This document shows positions 9,018 through 17,120 of a stretch of 64,000 bases of DNA, piece by piece (positions within the stretch are counted from its first letter, which is position 1; each line of letters begins with the position of its first letter). This stretch comes from Streptomyces sp. MP131-18 (lineage in GTDB: Bacteria > Actinomycetota > Actinomycetes > Streptomycetales > Streptomycetaceae). The position numbers were made by a program, and so were the translations under genes. The DNA lies in NCBI RefSeq assembly GCF_001984575.1, contig NZ_LZNS01000001.1:1438238-1502237 (forward strand), given 5' to 3'. The notes under the pieces are model-generated. The model saw only the letters and a list, made by a program, of their open reading frames with translations. It did not search any database and had not been told where the DNA came from.

Positions 9018-9656
9018 TCAGCCGATCGGCACCGTCTGGTTGACGGCGCCGGCTCTCCTGCCGGGTGCGGCGCCGCGGATCAGGTCCGCGAGGCGTGCCA
9101 GGCGGGCGTCCCCGGGGCCAACGGCGATCTCGAAGTGGCTCTCCTTCGGGGTCTGTTCGTCACCGCCCCACCCGACGACCCCCTCGCACTCGGCCAGGAT
9201 GTGGCGGACGGCGGCCCGTTGCTGCGGGAAAAGCCCGTCCTGGACGCCGACGGGGTGGGCGCCGGGCCGGAGAGCGATGGCCGTGCCCGACAGGTGGTTG
9301 CTCTCGTACGGCTGCGCCACCGCCCGTTCGGTGAGGTGGCCGGTGACTTCGCCGCGTCTCAGCTCGTGGATCTCGTAGTGGTAGCGGCGGGCGACGTGGA
9401 GGAGCACCACGGACACGTCTCCCACCAGCAGGCGGACATCGAGGCCGCTGCCCTCGATCCGGTGGGAGTCGGCCTCGTCGACGACAGGCCACCCGTTGGC
9501 GCTGTTCTCGTCGCGCCACCGGCTGTCGTCCGCAGGCGCGGCGTGGGCCGTTCCGCCGGTGCCCGTGCTCCACAGGGCGGCGGCGCCGGCCACTCCCAGG
9601 CCGGTGGTCAGCACGTGGCGGCGTGATAATCCGTGCGGGCGCGGGGTGTTGGTCAT
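9018..9656 (-). CDS. Tat-exported M15-like (D,D-carboxypeptidase-fold) protein
   Basis: A 212-residue protein with a Tat signal (SRRHVLTTG, residues 11-19, cleavage about 40). Residues 119-178 carry an M15-peptidase-like pattern: SNHLSGTAIAL (family S-x-H-x-x-G-x-A-x-D), WGGD and HFEI. The first and third zinc-ligand histidines appear to be H121 and H174, but the Asp expected in the first motif is replaced by Ala129. It may therefore be a degenerate peptidase or use another ligand. Its ATG overlaps the stop of the upstream membrane-protein gene by 4 bp, so the two are translationally coupled. The target is probably the cell wall; this is inference. Confidence 0.7.
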   Translation of the reverse strand: MTNTPRPHGLSRRHVLTTGLGVAGAAALWSTGTGGTAHAAPADDSRWRDENSANGWPVVDEADSHRIEGSGLDVRLLVGDVSVVLLHVARRYHYEIHELRRGEVTGHLTERAVAQPYESNHLSGTAIALRPGAHPVGVQDGLFPQQRAAVRHILAECEGVVGWGGDEQTPKESHFEIAVGPGDARLARLADLIRGAAPGRRAGAVNQTVPIG

Positions 9657-10099
9657 GCGGGTGGCTTCCCTTCGGGTAGGCGTCTGAGCGGGCGAGTGGG
9701 CTGCTCCGGCGCTCCGCCCGCCGCCGCGCGGCGTCTGGCGGCCCGTAAGAGGGCGAGCGACAGCAGTCCCGTGAGCACGGTGATGAACAGCAGGCGCATG
9801 GTCAGGTCGTCGACCCAGCCGTATTCCACCTCGGCGGTGAGCCCGTTGGCCCAGGTGCAGACCGAGCGCACCGGCAGCACCTCGGACGACAGCTCGACCG
9901 CGACCTCGGGAGGCGGCCACTGGTCGGGGGGCAGTTCCCGTCGGCACTCATCAGTTCTGTTCTCGTCGGAGAGCCAGACGTCGGGGATTTTGAAGCCGAG
10001 GAGAAAGACGAGCACAGTCAGCACGCCAGACAGGATGCTGATCCGCCGCAGGATAATACCCCATCGGCCGGCACGAGAACGTTTTATCCGAGTCGCCAT
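9653..10099 (-). CDS. Small two-TM membrane protein
   Basis: A 148-residue protein with transmembrane segments at about 16-36 and 100-118, basic ends inside the cell, and an extracytoplasmic loop of about 60 residues containing two cysteines (DEC and VCTW) that could form a disulfide. I do not recognise the family. It overlaps the gene before it by 16 bp and the gene after it by 4 bp, so the three are one operon. A partner or anchor role for the flanking cell-wall-type proteins is inferred from context only. Confidence 0.75.
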   Translation of the reverse strand: MATRIKRSRAGRWGIILRRISILSGVLTVLVFLLGFKIPDVWLSDENRTDECRRELPPDQWPPPEVAVELSSEVLPVRSVCTWANGLTAEVEYGWVDDLTMRLLFITVLTGLLSLALLRAARRRAAAGGAPEQPTRPLRRLPEGKPPA

Positions 10100-12411
10100 G
10101 TCCGGAGTCTACCTTCGGGCTCCTCGTCTATGCGCAGGCTGATCACTTCCTCGAATCCGCGGATGAAATCGTCCACATCGTCGTCAGGAAGGTCCCCCGG
10201 ACTCGTCACGCCCCCCAGGAGCTTGCCGCGTCCGTTGTTCATGATGAGCCCGAGGTCGCCGAGCAGAGCTTTCCTGACGATCGAGTGGAACGTCGCCGAT
10301 TCGCTGCCGAAGCGATTCATCCACAGCTGCCGGAAACGGTGCTGGTACTGACCGCCGCTGCCGAAGACACGCTGGAGCTCCTCCGGCAGGCTGGCGCCGA
10401 AGCGGAGTGCCGTGCCGATCTCCAGGGCGTCGATGTCGGCGATCATGTCATGATTGGCGAAGGAGTTCTCGCCGCCGATTTTGGCTAGTTCATCGAGGCA
10501 GTACTCGAACCCGGATACGCCGGTGCGGCCGTGCGCCCGCCGCCAGTCCGCGTAGAAGGTGATTAAATCGCCGGCCCAGGTGGCCATGTCCGCCTCGTTG
10601 AAGTTGGTCCTGGGGTCCGGTATGCCTTTGAGGAGGACGCCGTTGCACGAGGCGCCGAAGTGGCTGACATCGTACAGATCGCCAGCCGCAGGGTCCCGGA
10701 AGCGGGTCATGCGCTCTAGCCCGGAATCATTGACGTACTCGACGAATTGATGGTCGATGGTGCCGAGCAGCGCCCACCAGGCGACGTCGTTGTAGCCGTC
10801 CGCGCGAAGGTACTCCATGACGCGGAGGGCGGGGTCCCCGCGGTCGTAGTCGAGCGCCAGGCTGTAGACCTCGTTGAGCCATACGATGAACTGGTCGACG
10901 CTCGACCCCGAATTGCCGACGGATGCGGTGCCCGGGTCCGAGCCTGAGCGCCAGACATTCCTGTCGATGGCTATCTGTCCGGCGCCGGACCCGATCGAGA
11001 TCTCCGCGATCTGGTTGAAGGCCCAGTTCCTCGGCAGTGGAAAGCCCATGTTCCCGCTGAACCCGGTGGACATGCCGCTGACGAATGACCAGCGCGCGTC
11101 GGTCGCCTCGGTCACCCGGATGCACACGTTGCGGGACCCGTAGACGCCGTGCCGGTACCGCCTGCCCCTGCTGCGCAGCCCGGCGACGACGCCGTCGAAG
11201 TAGGGGATGATGTGAGAGTCGATCTCCTCGTCCGTCGCGTCGTAGTCCACCGCGAAATAGATCACGGTGCTGGCGTCGAAGCCGTAACGTGCGGCGGCCG
11301 TATGCGCTTCGGTGGCATCGGTGAAGCCCTGCGCGTAGGTGAAGTAGCCGACTTCCCCGCCGTAGTACTGGGAGATGGGGAACACGCGCAGGTCATTGGC
11401 GAAAATGGTGGCCAGCTCGCCGGGCTGGATCTGCTTGTTGAGCGGCCGGTCGCTGGGACGTTCGTCCAGGTACCGGCCGATGATCCAGTAGCCCTGGGCA
11501 ATGAGCGTGCGCGCTCTGTCCGGGGTGACGGACGTGATGGCGTCGGAGCCGATGGCGGGCCGGGTCGGGTCGCCGGTGGACACCAGCAACTGCGCCCAGG
11601 TGGCGAAGTCGGCGCGCCCGTTGAGTGCGAGCTGGGAGAACCCCTGGAACTCCAGCACGTCTTCGGCAAGTGCCGCGTCGAAGCTGTCGTTGAAGGTCTG
11701 CGACGCGTCGTTGAACACCATCCCGGCGCGGAAGAGCCGCACGAAGACACCCGAGTCCCCCTGCGCCAGGGTGTTCTCCCGGAGGCCGGCCTGGGTGCCG
11801 GGGCCGAAGACTCCGTTGGCCACGTCGTCGGACATGCCGATCTCGTACTGGATGCCGAAGATCAGGGCCTTCTGTACATCACGGGAGTAGTGCCCGTCGC
11901 ACGGCATCAGAAAGAACTGGGACCGGTGGAAGAAGCGGCCGTTGAGCCAGCGCTGAATGCTGCGGACCACATCGGACCCGCCGGGCGTCAGCACGTAGGC
12001 GTCCATGGTCAGCAGCGCCTTGAAGACTTTGGGCTGCACCACGGTCGTCGTGTCGGAGAGCCCGGCGTTCTGCTTGAGGTCGTACACGGCGTCCTGGGTG
12101 AGGATGTCCCAGGTGCCGCGGCCGTCGCCGCCCCAGTAGCCCTTGCAGAAGAGGGCGTGCTGCACAATGATCCGGATGTTCGCTTTCGGCTCGTTCGGGC
12201 CGATGGCGCCCCGGGACGCGAGACGGCTCAGCGTCGTCGGCCCGAAGTTGTCGGATAACGCGGTGATGCCCAGCTCGTGCTGGAGGGCCCGGGTCAGCGA
12301 GTACATGGTGGCCCATCCCGTTGTGCCGTTCTCGGGGCAACGGTTGTAGCCGCTGACATTGCCGTAGGTCGCGTTGACCCATCTCTGGGCCGCCAGGACC
12401 TTTTCGTCCAT
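10084..12411 (-). CDS. DUF1906 glycoside-hydrolase-like protein with peptidoglycan-binding repeats
   Basis: A 775-residue multidomain protein. Residues 1-280 contain repeated PG_binding_1-like units (for example RALQHELGIT...FGPTTLSRL and DFGxGT-type motifs). Residues about 288-490 match the DUF1906/GH25-like barrel (GYWIIGRYLDERP, VIYFAVDYDATDEEI, GVYGSRNVC), a family related to lysozyme-type enzymes. Residues 505-775 are an uncharacterised helical domain containing DLYDVSHFGASCNGVLLKG. No signal peptide or TM segment is visible, odd for a wall-acting protein. ATG at 12411 is chosen over 12414 because AGGAGG then has better spacing. It heads the three-gene operon; its base composition is less GC-skewed than neighbouring core genes, consistent with acquisition. 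Confidence 0.85.
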   Translation of the reverse strand: MDEKVLAAQRWVNATYGNVSGYNRCPENGTTGWATMYSLTRALQHELGITALSDNFGPTTLSRLASRGAIGPNEPKANIRIIVQHALFCKGYWGGDGRGTWDILTQDAVYDLKQNAGLSDTTTVVQPKVFKALLTMDAYVLTPGGSDVVRSIQRWLNGRFFHRSQFFLMPCDGHYSRDVQKALIFGIQYEIGMSDDVANGVFGPGTQAGLRENTLAQGDSGVFVRLFRAGMVFNDASQTFNDSFDAALAEDVLEFQGFSQLALNGRADFATWAQLLVSTGDPTRPAIGSDAITSVTPDRARTLIAQGYWIIGRYLDERPSDRPLNKQIQPGELATIFANDLRVFPISQYYGGEVGYFTYAQGFTDATEAHTAAARYGFDASTVIYFAVDYDATDEEIDSHIIPYFDGVVAGLRSRGRRYRHGVYGSRNVCIRVTEATDARWSFVSGMSTGFSGNMGFPLPRNWAFNQIAEISIGSGAGQIAIDRNVWRSGSDPGTASVGNSGSSVDQFIVWLNEVYSLALDYDRGDPALRVMEYLRADGYNDVAWWALLGTIDHQFVEYVNDSGLERMTRFRDPAAGDLYDVSHFGASCNGVLLKGIPDPRTNFNEADMATWAGDLITFYADWRRAHGRTGVSGFEYCLDELAKIGGENSFANHDMIADIDALEIGTALRFGASLPEELQRVFGSGGQYQHRFRQLWMNRFGSESATFHSIVRKALLGDLGLIMNNGRGKLLGGVTSPGDLPDDDVDDFIRGFEEVISLRIDEEPEGRLRTWRLG

Positions 12412-12726
12412 CATTCCTCCTGGTGTAGGGCGTGCGGAATTCCGGGCATGCGGCGTCAGGGCCCGGTGGCCCCGGCACAGCAGAGGCACCGGAATGAGCA
12501 ACCGTGCCGTAAAGGGATTTCAGGAAGTGAGGCGCATTACGCAGAAAGCCGCTGCGGCTACCGCATCGGCGAGAAAGGATGTGGTGACCCGGCCCGAGAA
12601 AACATGGCGCAGCCCCCTCGGTGAATATGCGGCCGTCATCCCACCCCTGGGTGGCCACCCACAGAACCATAGGTCTCTCGAACAGGGGGCACAACGGTCC
12701 GACCGCGGGGAGCCTCGTGACGTGAA
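12412..12726. other. Intergenic stretch inside island
   Basis: Upstream of the DUF1906 gene. It must hold that gene's promoter on the minus strand, but I see no convincing -10/-35 pair. No open frame here resembles a known protein. Confidence 0.4.
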
Positions 12727-13020
12727 TCACGAGCGCTTTTGGTTTTGTCGACTCCCTCCTTTGGTGGCGAAGTCACGTTCGTCAGGAACTTCACCGCAGC
12801 GCAGCGCAGCGGTCCCGGTCGGATGTCCAGGACTTGGGCAGGTACAACTCGCGGTCGACCAGCGCCCGCCCCGTAGGCGAGGTGTAGGCGGCAAAGACGC
12901 CTATCCGGCAGTTCTCCGTGCGTCCGGCGGTGCCGGTGTACTGCCACTGCACCCCGGCCGAGGTGGTGCCCTTCTTCAGGAACCCGGTGTCGTCGATGAC
13001 AAGGACCCCGTCGGGGGCGG
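12727..13020 (-). pseudogene. IS701-family transposase fragment
   Basis: Minus-strand translation gives hallmark IS701 sequence: [40 protein letters not shown] and [18 protein letters not shown]; after a frame change near 12808 it continues as EVPDERDFATKGG before a stop at 12727. Both ends of the transposase are missing and the frame is broken. No terminal inverted repeats were found. Confidence 0.82.
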
Positions 13021-13062
13021 CCCCACCGTGCTGGTGTGGGACAACCTCGCCGTTCACCGCAT
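13018..13062 (+). pseudogene. Possible IS630 DDE-domain scrap
   Basis: About 15 plus-strand codons read [15 protein letters not shown], resembling the second-aspartate motif of IS630 transposases (usually VWDNLNVH). It is too short for a firm call and abuts the IS701 fragment on the opposite strand. Confidence 0.4.
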
Positions 13063-13584
13063 GCCCCAGGTTGCTGATGAGATCGCCACCGCTCTCTCCC
13101 GCTGGGAGACGTTGAAGGACAAGGAAACCGCACCCTTCTCCGAGATCCTTGATCTTCTACGACTCGCTCCGGGTAGCCGGTGCGGTGGATGTCATATGCC
13201 CGAGAGTGCCGCATCGAGAGCCTGGCGGGTGGCGCTGGGGAGGCGGCGGGCGGCGTTTCGGCGGACTTGGCGGACCATGGCACGGCAGCGGAGGGACTGG
13301 ACTGCGGGGAGGCGTTCGGCAATGACGTTGAGGGTGTCGGCCGCTTGGTGGCGGTCGTGGTCCAACAGGTGTGCGTTGGCGAGGTGGACGCCGTGGAGGA
13401 GGACCAGCCGAGGACCAACGTAAGGGCCGCAGCCCTGCAGGACTATCCGTTCCAAAATCTGGCTGCCCTGCCAGCGATCCCAGCCTGCACAACTGAAGAT
13501 CCGGCGCTGCGCAGACGCTTCGCCCCAGTGCTCCAGGGCTCTCTCGCGAGGTGAAAAGACTGATCGGCCCTCAATGCCTCCGCA
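13063..13584. other. Unassigned patchwork before the right repeat
   Basis: Several frames are open. On the plus strand a frame continuing from 13063 to about 13155 looks protein-like (helical, charged) but is unrecognised. On the minus strand about 13192-13553 is open and could be the tail of a transposase-like gene. No start, ribosome-binding site or family match supports a functional gene. The stretch ends exactly where the right hydA repeat begins. Confidence 0.4.
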
Positions 13585-13902
13585 CTGATCATTTACGGTG
13601 ACGCTCTTGCCACGGTGTGTGATGCGGTCTACGGTCGCCCCCTCCGGGATCTGAAGTCGTGGACGAGAGGAGGCGGGCGCATGGGGCGCATCGTCATCCG
13701 GGGCGGGCTGGTCATCACCGCCGCCGACGAGATCGAGGCCGACGTCCTCGTCGAGGACGAGAAGATCGTCGCACTGGCGGCCGGCGGCAGCTCGCAGGCC
13801 GAGACGTGGACGGCCGGGCAGGTCATCGACGCCACCGGCAAGTACGTCATCCCCGGCGGGGTGGACGTGCACACACACATGGAGATGCCGTTCGGCGGCA
13901 CG
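13585..13902 (+). repeat. 318-bp direct repeat, right copy (hydA promoter and 5' end)
   Basis: The right-hand partner of 7596-7913, differing at one base (13625). Here it runs on into the complete dihydropyrimidinase gene, so the gene has been restored at this end of the island. The upstream flank (before 13585) is unrelated to the left flank apart from 3-4 matching bases. Confidence 0.97.
13607..13635 (+). promoter_or_regulatory. Putative hydA promoter
   Basis: TTGCCA at 13607-13612 and TACGGT at 13630-13635 with a 17-bp spacer would give a transcript start near 13642 and a leader of about 40 nt before the ATG at 13681. The -10 is a weak but acceptable Streptomyces match. Confidence 0.45.
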
Positions 13903-15084
13903 TTCGCCTCCGACACTTTCGAGACCGGGACGCGTGCCGCGGCCTGGGGCGGGACCACCACCGTGGTGGACTTCGCCGTGCAGACCCGGGGCCGGTCGCT
14001 GCGGGAAGGGCTGGACGCGTGGCACGCCAAGGCGGCGGGGCAGTGCGCGATCGACTACGGCTTCCACATGATCCTGTCCGACGTCGACGACGGTTCGCTG
14101 AAGGAGATGGATCTCCTTGTCGACGAAGGCGTCACCTCGTTCAAGCTGTTCATGGCCTATCCCGGCGTCTTCTACAGCGACGACGGGCAGATTCTCCGGG
14201 CCATGCAGCGGGCCGCGGGGAACGGCGGGACGGTCATGATGCACGCGGAGAACGGCATCGCCATCGACGTTCTGGTGGAGCAGGCGGTGGCGGACGGGCG
14301 GACGGACCCGCGCTATCACGGCGAGGTGCGGAAGGTGCTGCTCGAGGCCGAGGCGACGCACCGGGCCATCCAGCTGGCGCGGGTGGCGGGCGACGCACCG
14401 CTGTACGTGGTGCACGTGTCGGCCCGGGAAGCGGTCGCGGAACTGGCGGCGGCACGCGACGCCGGGCTGCCCGTGTTCGGCGAGACGTGTCCGCAGTACC
14501 TGTTCCTGTCCACCGACAACCTGGCCGAGCCGGATTTCGAGGGCGCCAAGTACGTGTGCAGTACGCCGCTCCGCCCTGCCGCGCACCAGGCCGCGCTGTG
14601 GCGGGGCCTGCGCACGGACGACCTCCAGGTGGTCTCGACGGACCACTGCCCGTTCTGCTTCAGCGGGCAGAAAGAGCTGGGCCGCGGGGACTTCTCCCGT
14701 ATCCCCAACGGGCTTCCCGGCGTCGAGAACCGCATGGACCTGCTGCACCAGGCCGTCGTCGACGGGCATCTCACGCGGCGCCGCTGGATCGACATCGCGT
14801 GCGCCGCGCCGGCCAGGATGTTCGGACTCTACGGGCGCAAGGGCACCATCGCGCCGGGCGCGGACGCGGACATCGTCGTCTACGACCCGGCCGCGGAGCA
14901 GACGCTGTCGGCCCGGACGCATCACATGAACGTCGACTACTCGGCCTACGAAGGCAAACGGGTCACCGGCCGCGTGGTGACCGTCCTTTCGCGCGGCCGG
15001 ACCGTCATCGAGGAACGGCAGTACACCGGGCGTGCCGGGCACGGAGTCTTCCTGCCGCGCGGCACCTGCCAGTACGTCGGCTGA
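13681..15084 (+). CDS. hydA: Dihydropyrimidinase (hydantoinase)
   Basis: A 467-residue cytosolic amidohydrolase that opens dihydrouracil/dihydrothymine rings (reductive pyrimidine catabolism) and can act on hydantoins. The binuclear zinc site is complete: HTH in VDVHTHME, the lysine to be carboxylated in SFKLFMAYPG, His in MMHAENG, His in YVVHVSARE and Asp in VSTDHCPF. The length is typical. The start at 13681 is fixed by AGGAGG 7 bp upstream. It is followed after 25 bp by an F420-type oxidoreductase, an arrangement I associate with actinobacterial pyrimidine-degradation clusters. Its promoter and first 74 codons also occur as a truncated copy 6 kb upstream. Confidence 0.95.
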   Translation: MGRIVIRGGLVITAADEIEADVLVEDEKIVALAAGGSSQAETWTAGQVIDATGKYVIPGGVDVHTHMEMPFGGTFASDTFETGTRAAAWGGTTTVVDFAVQTRGRSLREGLDAWHAKAAGQCAIDYGFHMILSDVDDGSLKEMDLLVDEGVTSFKLFMAYPGVFYSDDGQILRAMQRAAGNGGTVMMHAENGIAIDVLVEQAVADGRTDPRYHGEVRKVLLEAEATHRAIQLARVAGDAPLYVVHVSAREAVAELAAARDAGLPVFGETCPQYLFLSTDNLAEPDFEGAKYVCSTPLRPAAHQAALWRGLRTDDLQVVSTDHCPFCFSGQKELGRGDFSRIPNGLPGVENRMDLLHQAVVDGHLTRRRWIDIACAAPARMFGLYGRKGTIAPGADADIVVYDPAAEQTLSARTHHMNVDYSAYEGKRVTGRVVTVLSRGRTVIEERQYTGRAGHGVFLPRGTCQYVG

Positions 15085-15109
15085 AGCGGCTCAAACGAGG
15101 GGTGTCGGC

Positions 15110-16123
15110 ATGGACTTCGGGCTCGTCCTCCAGACCGATCCGCCCGCGGCGGAGGTCGTCGCGCTGATGCGGCGGGCCGAGGACGCCGGGTTCCGTTATG
15201 GCTGGACGTTCGACTCGGCGGTGCTGTGGCAGGAGCCGTTCGTGATCCACAGTCAGATCCTCGCGCGGACGGACCGGCTGCGGGTGGGGCCCATGGTGAC
15301 CAACCCGGGCACCAGGACGTGGGAAGTGACGGCCTCCACGTTCGCCACGCTGAACGAGATGTTCGGCAACAGGACGGTGTGCGGCATCGGGCGCGGCGAT
15401 TCGGCGATGCGGGTCGCCGGCCGCAGGCCCGACTCGCTGGCCAGACTCGGCGAGGCGATCGGCGTCATCCGCGATCTCGCCGAGGGCCGCGAGGCGGTGG
15501 TGGGCGGTGCGGCCATGCGGCTGCCGTGGGTCAGGAACGGTCAACTGCCGGTATGGATGGCGGCCTACGGGCCGAAGGCGCTGGCGCTGGCAGGACAGCG
15601 GGCCGACGGGTTCATCCTCCAACTCGCCGATGTCTTCCTCACCGAGTGGATGGTGCGGGCCGTCCGGACGGCGGCGGCGGAGGCCGGGCGCGACCCGGCG
15701 GCCGTCACGGTCTGCGTGGCCGCTCCCGCGTACGTGACGGCGGACGACTCCCCCGCGGCCCTGGCGCACGCGCGGGAGCAGTGCCGGTGGTTCGGCGGCA
15801 TGGTGGGCAACCACGTGGCGGACCTGGTGGCCCGCTACGGGACGCGCTCCGGGCTGGTCCCTGAGGAGCTGACGGCCTACATCGCGCGGCGGCGCGGCTA
15901 CGACTACCGCCACCACGGGCGGTCGGGGAACCCGGACACCGGCTTCGTGCCGGACGGCATCGTGGACCGCTTCTGCCTGATCGGCCCGCCGGAGGCGCAT
16001 GTGGCGAAGCTGCGACGGCTGCGCGCCCTGGGGGTCGACCAGTTCGCGGTGTACGCGATGCACGACGCGCGCCGCGGCGTGGTGGACGCGTACGGCGCCC
16101 ACGTCATCCCCGCGCTCGCCTGA
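15110..16123 (+). CDS. LLM-class F420-dependent oxidoreductase (TIGR03842-like)
   Basis: A 337-residue luciferase-like monooxygenase-fold protein starting MDFGLVLQTDPP, the opening typical of the TIGR03842 group. The barrel is complete, with the conserved GIGRGDSAMR loop and LPVWMAAYGPKAL segment. It probably uses coenzyme F420, as most actinobacterial members of this group do; the substrate is unknown. Position right after hydA suggests a role in pyrimidine or hydantoin catabolism (inference). The start at 15110 is preceded by CGAGGGG. Confidence 0.88.
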   Translation: MDFGLVLQTDPPAAEVVALMRRAEDAGFRYGWTFDSAVLWQEPFVIHSQILARTDRLRVGPMVTNPGTRTWEVTASTFATLNEMFGNRTVCGIGRGDSAMRVAGRRPDSLARLGEAIGVIRDLAEGREAVVGGAAMRLPWVRNGQLPVWMAAYGPKALALAGQRADGFILQLADVFLTEWMVRAVRTAAAEAGRDPAAVTVCVAAPAYVTADDSPAALAHAREQCRWFGGMVGNHVADLVARYGTRSGLVPEELTAYIARRRGYDYRHHGRSGNPDTGFVPDGIVDRFCLIGPPEAHVAKLRRLRALGVDQFAVYAMHDARRGVVDAYGAHVIPALA

Positions 16124-16202
16124 CGGCGGAACACCCCGCGCACCCCGGCGCCCGCCACGGGCCGGGGCCCGAGGGCGCCGGGGCGGCAGCCCTCGGGCGG
16201 GG

Positions 16203-17072
16203 TCAGCAGCCGGTGCGGGAGGTGCCCACGGCGATGTTGTCGTACCAGAGGGTGTCGGCGCCCTCGCCGTAGCTCTCCCAGCCGAACCTGAGGTTGACGA
16301 GGTCCGGGTGCCAGTCGCCGCGGTTCAGCCATTGCGAGTCGATGTCGTGCGTCGGGGTGCCGTCCACGGCGAGGCCGGTGACGGGTTCCCCGTTCAGCCA
16401 GGTGGTCAGGTGCCCCACGGCCGGGTCGATCTCGTACTCGACGCAGACCCACTCGTCCAGAGGCAGCGGCGCGCTCAGGGCCACGCCCGCCGGGCTCTGT
16501 TCGGGGAGGGTGGCGTCGTCGGATTCGCGGTTCCACTGGAGAGCGGCGTTCTGCCCGCCCATCCGCAGGTCGCGGCTGCCGTCGGCGGCGTCCTCCATGG
16601 TCAGGAACGTCACGTGCTGGGTGGGCAGCGCGCTGGTGTGCCGCACGTAGTAACGCACGTACAGGCCGGCCGTGGTGTCGACGTCGGCGAGGTCCGTGCC
16701 GACGAAGACGTGGTTGCAGTAGCCGGTGCCGCCGTCGACCCGCAGGGAGGTGGTGCCCTCCTGGGCGACGGACGTGTCCACGCTCGCGGTGCCGGTGCCG
16801 GAACAGTCGGGGAACTCGGTGGCCCACCGGCCCGAGGGTTCGCTTCCGGTCTGGCTCTCGAAGTCCTCGCAGAAGCCGTCGGTGGTGCAGGCGGCCGCGG
16901 GTTCCGGCTGCTCCGCGGGGGCGGGCGCGGCCGCCGCCCCGGTGGCCGTGAAGGCCAGGGCGACGGCCGCCGCGGCCGACCCGGCCAGCCGGAGTCCCGG
17001 CCGGGGCCCGACCGGTGCGGTGGCGGGGCGCGCGGCGGGGCGGGTGGAGGAACGTGTGGGGGGATGCGTCAT
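16203..17072 (-). CDS. Secreted Cip1-like protein (cellulose-induced protein family)
   Basis: A 289-residue exported protein: residues 1-48 form a signal peptide with a long basic N-terminus. The mature part matches what I recall of Cip1 homologues: CEDFESQTGSEPSG, YCNHVFVGTDL, DLRMGGQNAALQWNRESDD and a C-terminal WYDNIAVGTSRTGC; several cysteines suggest disulfides. Cip1 was first seen in the fungus Hypocrea jecorina as co-regulated with cellulases; its fold resembles polysaccharide lyases and its activity is unsettled. A perfect CebR box lies 27 bp upstream of the start, so induction by cello-oligosaccharides is predicted. The ATG at 17072 has AGGAGC upstream. No linked CBM is seen, unlike some family members. 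Confidence 0.82.
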   Translation of the reverse strand: MTHPPTRSSTRPAARPATAPVGPRPGLRLAGSAAAAVALAFTATGAAAAPAPAEQPEPAAACTTDGFCEDFESQTGSEPSGRWATEFPDCSGTGTASVDTSVAQEGTTSLRVDGGTGYCNHVFVGTDLADVDTTAGLYVRYYVRHTSALPTQHVTFLTMEDAADGSRDLRMGGQNAALQWNRESDDATLPEQSPAGVALSAPLPLDEWVCVEYEIDPAVGHLTTWLNGEPVTGLAVDGTPTHDIDSQWLNRGDWHPDLVNLRFGWESYGEGADTLWYDNIAVGTSRTGC

Positions 17073-17098
17073 GTCGGGCTCCTCGTGAGTGCGGCTCT

Positions 17099-17112
17099 TG
17101 GGAGCGCTCCCA
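17099..17112. promoter_or_regulatory. CebR operator (perfect 14-bp box)
   Basis: TGGGAGCGCTCCCA is the exact consensus palindrome described for CebR, the LacI-family repressor of cellulose/cellobiose genes in Streptomyces. It sits 27 bp upstream of the Cip1-like start codon and 8 bp beyond the sirtuin stop codon, on the promoter side of the Cip1-like gene. Confidence 0.88.
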
Positions 17113-17120
17113 CGCGGACC

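Noticed and set aside
9653..10099. Calling the 2-TM protein a holin
   Set aside because: Its large cysteine-containing extracytoplasmic loop and length differ from typical holins; only context suggests it.
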